Assembly (NCBI GenBank): GCA_014529385.2
Contig: CM043960.1
Location: 70,125,410-70,187,409, forward strand
Direction of reading: 5' to 3'
Origin: Adiantum capillus-veneris
Lineage: Eukaryota > Streptophyta > Polypodiopsida > Polypodiales > Pteridaceae
Length of the DNA: 62,000 nucleotides
The notes beneath the pieces were generated by a model. The model searched no databases. It was not told where the DNA came from and saw only the letters and a list, made by a program, of their open reading frames with translations. Below, piece after piece: positions 11,551 to 23,089 of the stretch. Position 1 is the first letter of the stretch; each line of letters starts with the position of its first letter. The position numbers and the translations under genes are program-made.

Positions 11551-12467
11551 GGATAACCTTATTATACAAGCACTTGTGAAGAAAACATATAAGACCATGC
11601 CTCATGGAGATGTACATCACGAGAGTAAGTTCCACTTCTTGTACAATCTCAATTTAAACCCGAATTTCAATCCCAAACCCTAGGGCCAACTAGTAGCCTA
11701 AGTGAAATTAACATGATAGCTGGTCTGTCTTTATGTATAGATCTTGTCTCATTTTATCCCACTAGGTCTTTGTCACCAAGCTATAATAAATATGTTGAGA
11801 GCCGCCCCTTGAAAGTCAAAGTTTGGGACGTATTGGATAGAAAGAAGCACAATACCAAATCATACCTCTGTACAAGAATCAGCCTCACGGAAACTCACAA
11901 GTAAGTCTACTCAAACTTACACGATCGTGTATATTATTGTTTTCACCTATAGGTATGTACATTATTGTTTTCACCTAAAAGTATGTATGTTTTTTGTTTT
12001 TTGTTTTCTCTGTTTTGCTGTTTAACTATGTACATTATTGTTTTCACCTAAAAGTATGTACGTTTTTTGTTTTTTGTTTTCTCTGTTTTGCTGTTTAAGT
12101 ACATTATTGTTTTCACCTAAAAGTATGTACGTTTTCTATATTATGTTTTCTCTGTTTTACTGTTTAAGTATATACATTATTGTTTTCACCTAATCTGAAT
12201 TAGTATCCAAAACTGAATGAAAACAACAAAACATAGAAACCAAAAAACAGAGAGAGGGAGAGAGGGGTGAACCTTTGAAAATCTCTCCTCTTTTGAGCAT
12301 GATGATTGTTTTGTTTTTCCGCGATGATGGTCTCTTGCAGTGTCTACCTTGCAGCAACCTCGTATCTCGTATGCGCCGATGGTCCCCTACACGATCTTCT
12401 TGATGGCGACTTCTCTACGTGTACATATGCATCTCGTGTGTGTGCTGTTTGTGTGGATTCTCTGTAA
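11551..12467 (+). pseudogene. Gene-like fragment with three exon-like segments, copy 1
   Basis: Three open segments are joined by splice-like signals. Segment A, 11551-11624, reads DNLIIQALVKKTYKTMPHGD (one base deleted here against the other copies) and ends at GTAAGT. Segment B, about 11698-11900, contains LSPSYNKYVESRPLKVKVWD and ends CAA|GTAAGT at 11901. Segment C, 12341-12467, follows CTCTTGCAG and reads VYLAATSYLVCADGPLHDLL to a stop at 12465. The B-to-C phase matches exactly (AA|T), and A-to-B is in phase if the acceptor is CCAACTAG at about 11690. I do not recognise the protein. Copies at 16.2-17.1 and 48.7-49.8 kb keep the arrangement. It is probably a captured host gene piece rather than a working gene. 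Confidence 0.5.
11925..12195. repeat. T-rich minisatellite inside the putative intron
   Basis: Three to four imperfect units of about 75-80 bp contain GTACATTATTGTTTTCACCT, AAAGTATGTACGTTTTTTG and TTTTCTCTGTTTTGCTGTTT. The same units lie at the same place in the other two core copies, with different unit numbers. Confidence 0.8.
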
Positions 12468-12639
12468 CCCTAGACCTCTGTGAGCGTAACTCTGTGCGTG
12501 TTTGTTTTTTCTGTGTTTGATAGGGTTTACTTACAAAAATTCCATGTAAGCTATATTATCCCCTTTTATATTAGTAAAGTGATTTTGTTGAAAAGAGACA
12601 AAACAATATGATTTTCTCTGCTAAAAACTTCTTGACCCC
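12468..12639. other. Spacer between the gene-like fragment and the 49-bp array
   Basis: Non-coding and TG-rich, then AT-rich. It is almost identical in the three core copies. I see no further structure. Confidence 0.5.
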
Positions 12640-13010
12640 GCTTGGGGCGCTACCCCAACACCCGCGAGGCCTACCGCCCCTCGACCTTGCTTGGGGCGTT
12701 GCCCCAAACCCCACAGGGGCTGTTGCCCCTCTACCTTGCTTGGGGCGTTGCCCCAAACCCCACAGGGGCTGCTGCCCCTCGACCTTGCTCAGGGCATTGC
12801 CCCGAACCGCACATGGACTGCCACCCCTCGACCCTGCTCGGGGTGTTTTCTCGAACCCCACAGGGACTGCCACCCCTTGACCCCGCTTGCGACGTTGCCC
12901 CAAACCCCACGGGGGCTGCCACCCCTCGACGTTGCTCGGGGGGTTGCCCCGAACCCCACAAGGGCTGCTGCCCCTTGACCGTGCTTGGGGCGCTGCACCA
13001 AACCCCACTC
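12640..13010. repeat. 49-bp GC-rich hairpin array, about 8 units
   Basis: Unit starts (GCTTGGGG or GCTCGGGG) fall at 12640, 12689, 12738, 12787, 12836, 12885, 12934 and 12983, spaced exactly 49 bp with no indel. Each unit has two short inverted repeats, GGGGCGTTGCCCC and GGGGCTGCTGCCCC. Because 49 is not a multiple of three, the open frames seen in all three phases and on both strands are repeat artefacts. Its GC content contrasts sharply with the AT-rich surroundings. Confidence 0.95.
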
Positions 13011-13390
13011 TTAACTCTTGTTGCACCACGCTATTCCACTTTCTCAATTGTGGTCTACCTTAGATAAACTATGTATCTAGAACCCAGTCTCTTTCCTTGC
13101 TTCACAACTCATTCATGATAATCAACATAAATAGATGGTAGAAAATGACTCTATTTTGGAGCTCAGAACTCAAAATTTTCCTTGGACATTCACCATATCT
13201 GCAACATGCCTAAACTATGCTCAAAGCTATTCTAGTCATAAAAAGCTTGGAGGTTTTTGTTTCAAATTTCACCAATTGTTGAATCTTTCTTTATCAAGAG
13301 AAACAAGGGCTAGGTCGTGCAATAATTCACCTCGAACCTTGCCCCAAAACTTGAGTCCACCACAATTCCAAGCCATAATCTAATATAGCA
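13011..13390. other. Core-block tail, low-copy sequence
   Basis: A stretch present in all three core blocks (here, 17396-17790, 50300-50680). It contains an 82-codon open frame from 13135 that I regard as chance. It grades into SatB through a diverged first monomer. Confidence 0.5.
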
Positions 13391-15978
13391 AGGTGTCTTC
13401 TATTTGAAATCCACCACTTAGCCCACCACTACTCCAACCCTATTCTCATTCAACTTTGACATTAAAAAGCAATGTTTCTTTCTTGTAGTACACCTTTGCC
13501 ATTTCCCATCAAAGCTAGGTCCACCACTTGTCAAAGCGCGACTCTTACATAGGGTGGGGGTTTTGGTTTCAAGATTCACCACTTGTCCTTCTTCAAGCAA
13601 GTACTTCTTTGAGTTTATGAGGCTACTAGCTCATCTAGTAGTTCACCTTGAGCATTGGCCATTAAAACTATGTCGACCACTCCTCCAAGCTTCCATTGAA
13701 TAAAGCAAGGGCTGCTCGGATATTGAGAAGAAAAGCCCTACTATCAACCTTGCTTCCATTGAAACAAGAAAGTGCTACTTGGACATTGGGTAGCAAGGCC
13801 CTATAATAGTTCACCTTGTACATTAACAAGGTCCACCACTTGTCCAAGATTTACTCTCATATAGAAAGGGACTTTTGGTTTCAAGATCCATCACTTGTCC
13901 AACCATACTTCCAATGAAAGAAGCAAGAGATACTTGGACATTAGGAACCAAGATCCTACACCACCTTGGACACTGGCCATTAAAACTAGGTCCACCACTT
14001 GTCCAAGATTTACTCTCATATATAAAAGGTACTTCTAGTTTCAAGCTCCACCACTTGTCAAACCTTACTTCCATTAAAAGAAGCAAGAGCTACTTGTACA
14101 TTGAGAATCAAGGCACTACAAAAGTTCACCTTGTACATAAACTAGGTCCACCACTTCTCCAAGCTTTACTCTCATATAGAAATTGACTTTTGGTTTTGAG
14201 ATCCATCACTTGTCCAGCCATACTTCTATTGAAAGAAGCAAGAGATACGTGGACATTGGGAACCAAGATACTACACCACCTTAGACACTAGCCATTAAAG
14301 CTAGGTCCACCACTTTTCAACCTTTATTCTCATGTATCAAAGGGACTTCTAGTTTTAAACTTCAAGTCCACTTGTCCAACCTTACTTCAATTAAAAGAAC
14401 CAAGGGCTACCTGGACATTGAGAAGCAATTCCCTACAATAGTTCACCTTGTACATTAACTAGGTCCACCACTTGTCCAAGCTTTACTCTCACATAGAAAG
14501 GGACTTTTGGTTTTGAGATCCATTACTTGTCCAACCATACTTCTATTGAAAAAAGCAAGAGATACTTGGACATTGAGAACCAAGATTCTACACCACCTTA
14601 GATACTGGCCATTAAAACTAGGCCCACCACTTGTCCAAGCTTTACTCTCATATATAAAAGGGACTTCTGGTTTCAAGCTCCAGGTCCAAATGTCCAACCT
14701 TACTTCCATTAAAAGAAGCAACATAGGGCTACTTGGACATTGAGAAGTAAGGCCCTAGAATAGTTCACCTTGTACATTAATTAGGTCAACCACTTATCTA
14801 ATCTTTACTCTCATATAGAAAGGTACTTTTGCTTTTGAGATCCATCACTTGTCCAACCATACTTCCATTGAAAGAAGCAAGACCAACTTGAACATTTGGA
14901 ACCAAGTATCTAAATCACCTTGGACATAGGCCATTAAAACTAGGTCCAACACTTGTCCAAGATTTATTCTCATGTACAAAAGGGACTTCTGTTTTCAAGC
15001 TTGAGGTCCTCTTTTCCAACCTTACTACCATTAAAAGAAGCAAGGGCTACTAGGACATTGAGAAGCAAGGCCCTACAATAGTTCACCTTGTACATTAACT
15101 AGGTCCACTACTTGTCCAATCTTTACTCTCATATAGAAACATACATTTTATTTTGAGATCCATCACTTGTCCAACCATACTTCCATTGAAAGAAGCATGA
15201 GATATTTGGAAACTTGGAACCAAGATCCTACACCACCTTGGACACTGGCCATTAAAACTAGGTCCACCACTTGTACATGCTTTATTCTGATATATAAAAG
15301 GGACTTTTAGTTTCAAGCTCCAAGTCCACTTGCCCAGCCTTACTTCCATTAAAAGAAGCAGGGGCTACTTGAACATTGAGAACCAAGGCCCTACAATAGT
15401 TCACCTTGTACATGAACAAAGTCCACCACTTGACCAAGCTTTACTCTCATATATAAAGGGACTTTTTGTTTTGAGATCCATCACTTTTCCAACCATACTT
15501 CCATTGAAAGAAGCAAGAGATACTTGGACATTGGAAACCAAGATTGTACAGCACCTTGGACACTGGCCATAAAGAACTAGGTCCACATCTTGTAGAAGCT
15601 TTACTCTCATATATAAAAGGGACTTCTGGTTTCAAGATCCACCAATTGTCCAACCTTACTTCCATTAAAAGAAGCAAGGGCTACTTGGACATTGAGAAGC
15701 AAGGCCCTACAATAATTCACCTTGTACATTAACTAGGTCCACCACTTGTCCAAGCTTTACTCTCACATAGAGAGGGACTTTTGGTTTTGAGATCCATCAC
15801 TTGTCCAACCATACTTCTATTGAAAGAAGCAAAAGATACTTGGACATTGGGAACAAAGATCCTACACCACCTTAGACACTGGCCATTAAAACTAGGTCCA
15901 CCACTTATCCAAGCTTTACTCTCATATATAAAAGGTAATTCAGGTTTCAAACTCGAGATCCACGTGTCCAACCTTACT
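13390..15978. repeat. SatB dimeric satellite, array 1
   Basis: Tandem 159-bp monomers come in two alternating types. Type 1 contains AGAAAGGGACTTTTGGTTTT and GGAACCAAGATCCTACACCA. Type 2 contains ATAAAAGGGACTTCTGGTTT and GGCCCTACAATAGTTCACCT. Both start AGGTCCACCACTTGTCCAAG. The marker GTTCACC occurs at 14441, 14763, 15081, 15399 and 15715, so the dimer is 316-322 bp. One dimer step measured from 15101 to 15260 is 159 bp. ORFs inside recur on both strands because 159 is 3 x 53. Confidence 0.95.
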
Positions 15979-17280
15979 CCCATTCAAATTCAAATTTTCT
16001 CTCTTGAGTTCAAATTTTCCCGCTTCAGTCTGAATTTTACCGCCTGAATCAAATTACCACGCTCTAGTTCAAAAAAAATTTGTGGAATTTTTCCCTCTCA
16101 AATTCAAATTTTCCCGCCTAAATTTAAAGTTTCTTACAGAGTAAAACTCAAACCCGAGATCCACCACTTGGATAACCTTATTATACAAGCAGTTGTGAAG
16201 AAAACATATAAGACCATGCCTCATGGAGATGTTACAACACGAGAGTAAGTTCCACCTCTTGTCCAATCTCAATTTAAACTCGAATCTCAATCCCAAACCC
16301 TAGGGCCAACTAGCAGCCTAAGTGAAATTAACATGATAGTTGGTCCGTCTTTATGTATAGATCTTTTCTCATTTTATCCCACTAGGTCTTTGTCACCAAG
16401 CTATAATAAATATGTTGAGAGCCGCCCCTTGAAAGTCAAAGTTTGGGACGTATTGGATAGAAAGAAGCACAATACCAAATCATACCTCAGTACAAGAATC
16501 AGCCTCAAGGAAACTCACAAGTAAGTCTACTCAAACTTACACTACCGTGTATATTATTGTTTTCACCTATAGGTATGTACATTTAAGTATGTACATTATT
16601 GTTTTCACCTAAAAGTATGTACGTTTTTTGTTTTTTGTTTTTTGTTTTCTCTGTTTTGCTGTTTAAGTATGTACATTACTGTTTTCACATAAAAGTATTT
16701 ACGTTTTTTGTTTTTTGTTTTCTTTGTTTTGCTGTTTAAGTACATTATTGTTTTCACCTAAAAGTATGTACGTTTTCTATATTCTATTTTCTCTGTTTTA
16801 CTGTTTAAGTATATAAATTATTGTTTTCACCTAATCTGAATTAGTATCCAAAACTGAATGAAAACAGCAAAACATAGAAAACAAAAAACAGAGAGAGGGA
16901 GAGAGGGGTGAACCTTTGAAAAGCTCTCCTCTTTTGAGCACGATTATTGTTTTGTTTTTGTGCGATGATGGTCTCTTGCAGTGTCTACCCTGCAGCAACC
17001 TCGGAAGTCGTACGTGCCGATGGTCCCCTACACGATCTTCTTGATGGCGACTTCTCTATGTGTACATATGCATCTCATGCGTGTGCTGTTTGTGTGGATT
17101 CTCTGTAACCCTAGACCTCTGTGAGCATAACTCTGTGCGTGTTTGTTTTTTCTGTGTTTGATAGGGTTCACTTACAAAAATTCCACGTAAGCTATATTAT
17201 CCCCTTTTATATTAGTAAAGTGATTTTGTTGAAAAGAGATAAAACAATATGATTTTCTCTGCTAAAAACTTCTTGACCCC
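15979..17280 (+). other. Core block copy 2: mini-repeats and gene-like fragment
   Basis: SatB switches within CCCATTCAAATTC to the AATTCAAATTTTCCC cluster (15985-16140), then the exon-like segments A (to GTAAGT near 16246), B (frame 16333-16524, ending CAA|GTAAGT) and C (after CTTGCAG near 16981). Segment B differs from copy 1 by only a few missense changes (LSLCIDL vs PSLCIDL). Segment A lacks the deletion seen in copy 1. The T-rich minisatellite lies at 16550-16830. Confidence 0.7.
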
Positions 17281-17395
17281 GCTTGGGGTGCTACCCCAAC
17301 ACCCGCGAGGCCTACCACCCCTCGACCTTGCTTCGGGCGTTGCCCCAAACTCCACAGGGGCTGCTGCCCCTTTACCCTGCTTGGACCACCCTTGT
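17281..17395. repeat. 49-bp GC-rich array, 2-3 units
   Basis: Unit starts at 17281, 17330 and 17379 keep the 49-bp step. The third unit breaks off into TTGGACCACCCTTGTTGCAC. This short version proves copy-number change against the 8-unit and 7-unit arrays at 12.6 and 50.0 kb. Confidence 0.9.
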
Positions 17396-17790
17396 TGCAC
17401 CACCCTATTCCACTTTCTTAACTCTTGTTGCACTACCCTATTCCACTTTCTTAATTGTTGTCTAGCTTAGATAAGCTATGTATCTAGAACCCAGTCTCTT
17501 TCCTTGCTTCACAACTCATGCACGAAAATCAACATAAATAGGTGGTAGAAAATGACTCTATTTTGGCGCTCATAACTCAAAATTTTCCTTGGACATTGAC
17601 CATATCTGCAACATGCCTAAACTATGCTCAAAGCTATTCTCGTCATAGAAAGCTTGGAGGTTTTTGTTTCAAATTTCACCAATTGTTGAATCTTGCTTAT
17701 CAAGAGAAACAAGGGCTAGGTCATGCAATAATTCACCTTGGACCTTGCCCCAAAACTTGAGTCCACCACAATTCCCAAGCCATAATCTAA
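17396..17790. other. Core-block tail, copy 2
   Basis: Corresponds to 13011-13390. It starts with a tandem duplication of a TTGTTGCACCACCCTATTCC-like phrase. Nothing coding is supported. Confidence 0.5.
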
Positions 17791-20700
17791 TATAGCAAGG
17801 TGTCTCTATTTGAAATCCACCACTTAGTCCACCACTACTCCAACCCAATTCTCATTCAACTTTAACATTAAAAAGCAATGTTTCTTTCTTGTAGTACACC
17901 TTTTCCATTTCCCATCAAAGCTAGGTCCACCACTTGTCAAAGCGCGACTCTTACATAGGGTGGGGGTTTTGGTTTCAAGATTCACCACTTGTGCTTGTTG
18001 AAGCAAGTACTTCTTTGATGTTACGAAGCTACTAGCTCATCTAGTAGTTCACCTTCAGCATTGGCCATTAAAACTACGTCGACCACTCCTCCAAGCTTCC
18101 ATTGAAGAAACCAAGGGCTACTCCGATATTGAGAAGGAAACCCCAACTATCAATCTTACTTCCATTGAAACAAGCAAGTGCTACTTGGACATTGGGTAGC
18201 AAGGCCTTTTAATAGTTCACCTTGTACATTAACAAGGTCCACCACTTGTCCAAGCTTTACTCTCATATAGAAAGGGACTTTTGGTTTCAAGATCCATCAC
18301 TTGTCCAACCATACTTCCATTGAAAGAAGCAAGAGATACTTGCACATTAGGAACCAATATCCTTTACCACCTTGGACACTGGCCATTAAAACTAGGTCCA
18401 CCACTTGTCCAAGCTCTACTCTGATATATAAAAGGGACTTCTAGTTTCAAGCTCCACCACTTGTCCAACCTTACTTCCATTCAAAGAAGCAAGGGCTACT
18501 TGTACATTGAGAATCAAGGCCCTACAATAGTTCACCTTGTACATAAACTAGATCCACCACTTGTCCAAGCTTTACTCTCATATAGAAAGGGACTTTTGAT
18601 TTTGAGATCCATCACTTGTCCAACCATACTTCTATTGAAAGAAGAAAGAGATATGTGGACATTGGAAACCAAGATCCTACACCACCTTAGACACTAGACA
18701 TTAAAGCTAGGTCCACCATTTCTCAACCTTTACTCTCATGTATATTAGGGACTTCTAGTTTCAAGCTCCAAGTCCGCTTGTCCAACCTTACTTCCATTAA
18801 AAGAAGCAAGGGCTACTTGGACATTGAGAAGAAAGGCCCTACAATATTTCACCTTGTGCATTAACTAGGTCCACCACCTCTCCAAGATTTACTCTCATAT
18901 CGAAATGGACTCTTGGATTTGAGATCAATCACTTGTCCAACCATACTTCCATTGAAAGAAGCAAGACATACTTGAACATTGGGAACTTGGATCCTACACC
19001 ACCTTGGAAACTGGCCATTAGAACTAGGTCCACCACTTGTCCAAGCTTTACTCTTATATATAAAATGGACTTCTGGTTTCAAGCTCCAAGTCCAATTTTC
19101 CAACCTTACTTACATTAAAAGAAGCAAGGGCTACTTGGACATTGAGAACCAAGGCCCTACAATAGTTCACCATGTACATTAACTAGGTCCACCACGTGTC
19201 GAAACTTTACTCTCATATATAACGGTACTTTTGGTTTTGAGATCCATCACTTATCCAACCATACTTCCTTTGAAACAAGCAAGAGATGCTTGGCCATCGG
19301 GAACCAAGATTGTACCCCACCTTGGACACTCGCCATTAAAACTAGGTCCACCACTTGTCCAAGCTATACTCTCATATATAAAAGGGACTTTTGGTTTCAA
19401 GCTCCACAACTTGTCCAACCTTAGTTCCATTAAAACAAGCAAGGGCTACTTGGACATGGAGAACCAAGGCCCTACAATAGTTCACCTTGTACATTAACAA
19501 AGTCCACCACTTGACCAAGCTTTACTCTCATATAGAAAGGGACTTTTGGTTTTGGGATCATTCACTTGTCCAACCATACTTCCATTGAAAGAAGCATGAG
19601 ATACTTGGACATTGGCAATCAAGATCCTATAGCACCTTGAACACTGGCCATTAGAACTAGGCCCACCACTTGTCAAAGATTTACTCTCATATACAAAAGG
19701 GACTTCTGGTTTCAAGCTGCAGATCCACATGTCCAACCTTACTTCCATTAAAATAAGAAACATAGGGCTACTTGGACATTAAGAAGTAAGGCCCTAGAAT
19801 AGGTCACCTTGTACATTAACTAGGTCGATGACTTGTCTAAGATTTACTCTCATATAGAAAGGTACTTTTGCTTTTGAGATCCATCACTTGTCCCACCATA
19901 CTTCCATTGTAAGAAGCAAGACCAACTTGAACATTTGGAACCAAGTATCTAAACCACCTTGGACACTGGCCATTAAAACTAGGTCCAACACTTATCCAAG
20001 CTTTATTCTCATATATTAAAGGGACTTCTGGATTCAAGCTGCAGGTCCACTTTTCCAACCTTACTATCATTAAAAGAATCAAGGGCTACTAGGACATTGA
20101 GAAGCAAGGCCCTACAATAGTTCACCTTGTACATTAACTAGGTCCACCACTTGTCCAAGCTTTAGTCTCATAAATAGAAATGGACATTTGATTTTGAGAT
20201 CCATCACCGACCATACATTCATTGAAAAAAGCAAGAGATATTTGGACACTTGGAACCAAGATCCTACACCACCTTGGACACTGGCCATTAAAACTAGGTC
20301 CACCACTTGTACAAGCTTTATGATCGTATATAAAAGGGACTTCTAGTTTCAAGCTTCATGTCCACTTGCCCAACCTTACTTCCATTACAAGACGCAAGGG
20401 CTACTTGGACATTGAGAACCAAGGTGCTACAATAGTTCACCTTGTACATAAACAAAGTCCTCCACTTGAAAAAACTTTACTGTCATATATAAAGGGACTT
20501 TTGGTTTTGAGATCCATCACTTGTCCAACCATACTTCCATTGAAAGAAGCTAGAGATACTTGGACATTGGCAACCAAGATCCTACAGCACCTTGGAAACT
20601 CACCATTAAAACTATGTCCACCTCTTGTACAAGATTTACTCTCATATATACAAGGGACTTCTGGTTACAAGATCCACCACTTGTCCAACCTTAATTCCAT

Positions 20701-23010
20701 TAAAAGAAGCAAGGGCTACTTGGACATAGAGAAGCAAGGCCCTATAATATTTCACCTAGTACATTTTCTAGGTCCACCACTTGTCCAAGCTTTACTCTCA
20801 TATATAAACGGACTTTTGGTTTTGAGACCCATCACTTGTCCAACCATACTTCCATTGAAAGAAGCAAGAGATACTTGGACATTGGGAACCAAGATGCTAT
20901 ACCACCAGCACTTGTCTAAGCTTATTCTCATATATAAAGGGGACTTTTGGTTTCAAGCTCCATGTCCACTTGCCCAACCTAACCTCCACTAAAAGAAGCA
21001 AGGGCTACTTGGACATTGAGAAGCAAGGCCCTACAATAGTTCAACTTGTACATTATTTAGGTCCACCACTTGTCCAAGCTTTACCCTCATATAGAAAGGG
21101 ACTTTTGGTTTTGAGATCCATCATTTGTCCAACCATACTTCCATCGAAAGAAGCAAGAGATACTTGGACATTGGGAAGGAACGAAGATATTATACCACCT
21201 TAAACGTTGGCACTACAACTAGGTCCACCACTTGTCCAACTTTTACTGTCATATATAAAAGGGACTTCTAGTTTCAAGCTCCACCACTGCTCCAAGCTTA
21301 CTTCCATTAAAATAAGCAAGTGCTACTTGGACATTGAAAAGCAAGAGCCTACAATAGTTCACCTTGTACATTAACTATGTCCACCACTTGTCCAAGATTT
21401 ACTCTCATTTAAATGGACTTTTGGTTTTGATATCCATCACTTTTCCAACCATACTTCCATTGAAAGAACCAAGAGATACTTGGACATTGGGAACCAAGAT
21501 CCTACACTCCCCTAGACACTGGCCATTACAACCGGGTCCACCACTTGTCCAAGATTTACTCTCATATATAAAAGGGATTTCTGGTTTCAAGTTGCACCAC
21601 TTGTCCAACCTTACTTCCATAAAAAGAAGCAACGCTACTTGGAAATTGAGAACCAAGGGCCTACAATAGTTCACCTTGTACATTAACTAGGTCGACCACT
21701 TGGAAAATCTTTACTCTCATATAGAAAGGGACTTTTGGTTTTTAGATCCATCACTTGTCCATCCATACCTCCATTGGAAGAAGCAATAGCTTCTTGGACA
21801 TTGGGAACTAAGATCCTCCACCACCATGGACACTGGCCATTAAAACTAAGTCCACCACTTGTCCAAGCTTTACTCTCATATATAAAGGTACTTATGGTTT
21901 TGAGATCCATCACTTATCCAACCATACATTCATTGAAAGAAGCAAGAGATGCTTGGCCATCGGGAACCAAGATCATACCCCACCTTGGACACTGGCCCTT
22001 AAAACTAGGTCCACCACTTGTCCAAGATTTACTCTCATATATAAAAGCAACTTTTGGTTTCACGCTCCACAACTTGTCCAACCTTACTTCCATGAAAAGA
22101 AGGAAGGGCCACTTGGACATTGAGAACCAAGGCCCTACAATAGTTCACCTTGTACATTAACAAAGTCCACCACTTGACCAAGGTTTACTCTCATATAGAA
22201 AGGGACTTTTGGTTTTGAGATCATTCACTTGTCCAACCATACTTCCATTGAAAGAAGCAAGAGATTCTTGGACATTGGCAACCAAGATCCTACAACACCT
22301 TAGACACTGGCCATTAAAACTAGGCCCACCACTTGTCCAAGATTTACTCTCATATGTAAAAGGGACTTCTGGTTTCAAGCTCCAAGTCCACATGTCCAAC
22401 CTTACTTCCATTTAAAGAAGCAACATAGGGCTACTTGGACATTAAGAAGTAAGGCCCTAGAATAGTTCACCTTGTACATTAACTAGGTCGACCACTTGTC
22501 TAAGCTTTACTTTTATATAGAAAGGCACTTTTACTTTTGAGATCCATCACTTGTCCAACCATACTTCCATTGTAAGAAGCAAGACCAACTTAAACATTTG
22601 GAACCAAGTATCTAAACCACCTTGGACACTGTCCATTAAAACTAGGTCCAACACTTGCCCAAGCTTTATTCTCATATATAAAAGGGGCTTCTGGATTCAA
22701 GCTCCAGGTCCACTTTTCCATCCTTACTACCATTAAAAGAAGCAAGGGCTACTAGGACATTGAGAAGCAAGGCCCTACAATTGTTCACCTTGTGCATTAA
22801 CTAGGTCCACCACTTGTCCAAGCTTTACTCTCATATATAGAAATGGACAGTTGATTTTGAGATCCATCACTTGTCCAACCATACTTCCATTGAACGAAGC
22901 AAGAGATATTTGGACACTTGGAACCAAGATCCTACACCACCTTGGACACTGGCCATTAAAACTAGGTCCACCACTTGTACATGCTTTATTCTCGTATATA
23001 AAAGGGACAT
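17790..23010. repeat. SatB dimeric satellite, array 2
   Basis: About 5.2 kb of the same 159/318-bp satellite. Variant monomers recur in register at several-dimer spacing, for example GACCAACTTGAACATTTGG at 19.9, 22.6 and 28.7 kb and ACAAAGTCCACCACTTGACC at 15.4, 19.5 and 22.2 kb. This means a higher-order structure above the dimer. A 208-codon open frame (20366-20992) is satellite read-through. The array ends inside a type-2 monomer at AAAAGGGAC, where a Tat element begins. Confidence 0.95.
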
Positions 23011-23089
23011 TCATGTACCATCCAAAGGTATATCTTCCAATGAGAGTGTTTTTCGATCCTTCGTGATATTTGGTGGCTTAGTTGAATCT

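Noticed and set aside
12571-13067. Overlapping proline/glycine-rich ORFs up to 158 codons, also at 49908-50355
   Set aside because: The 49-bp unit is not a multiple of three and lacks stops in every phase, so frames are open on both strands as an artefact.
13823-22411. Dozens of 60-208-codon ORFs in SatB on both strands
   Set aside because: All are read-through of the same 159-bp monomers, with no domain and no preferred strand.
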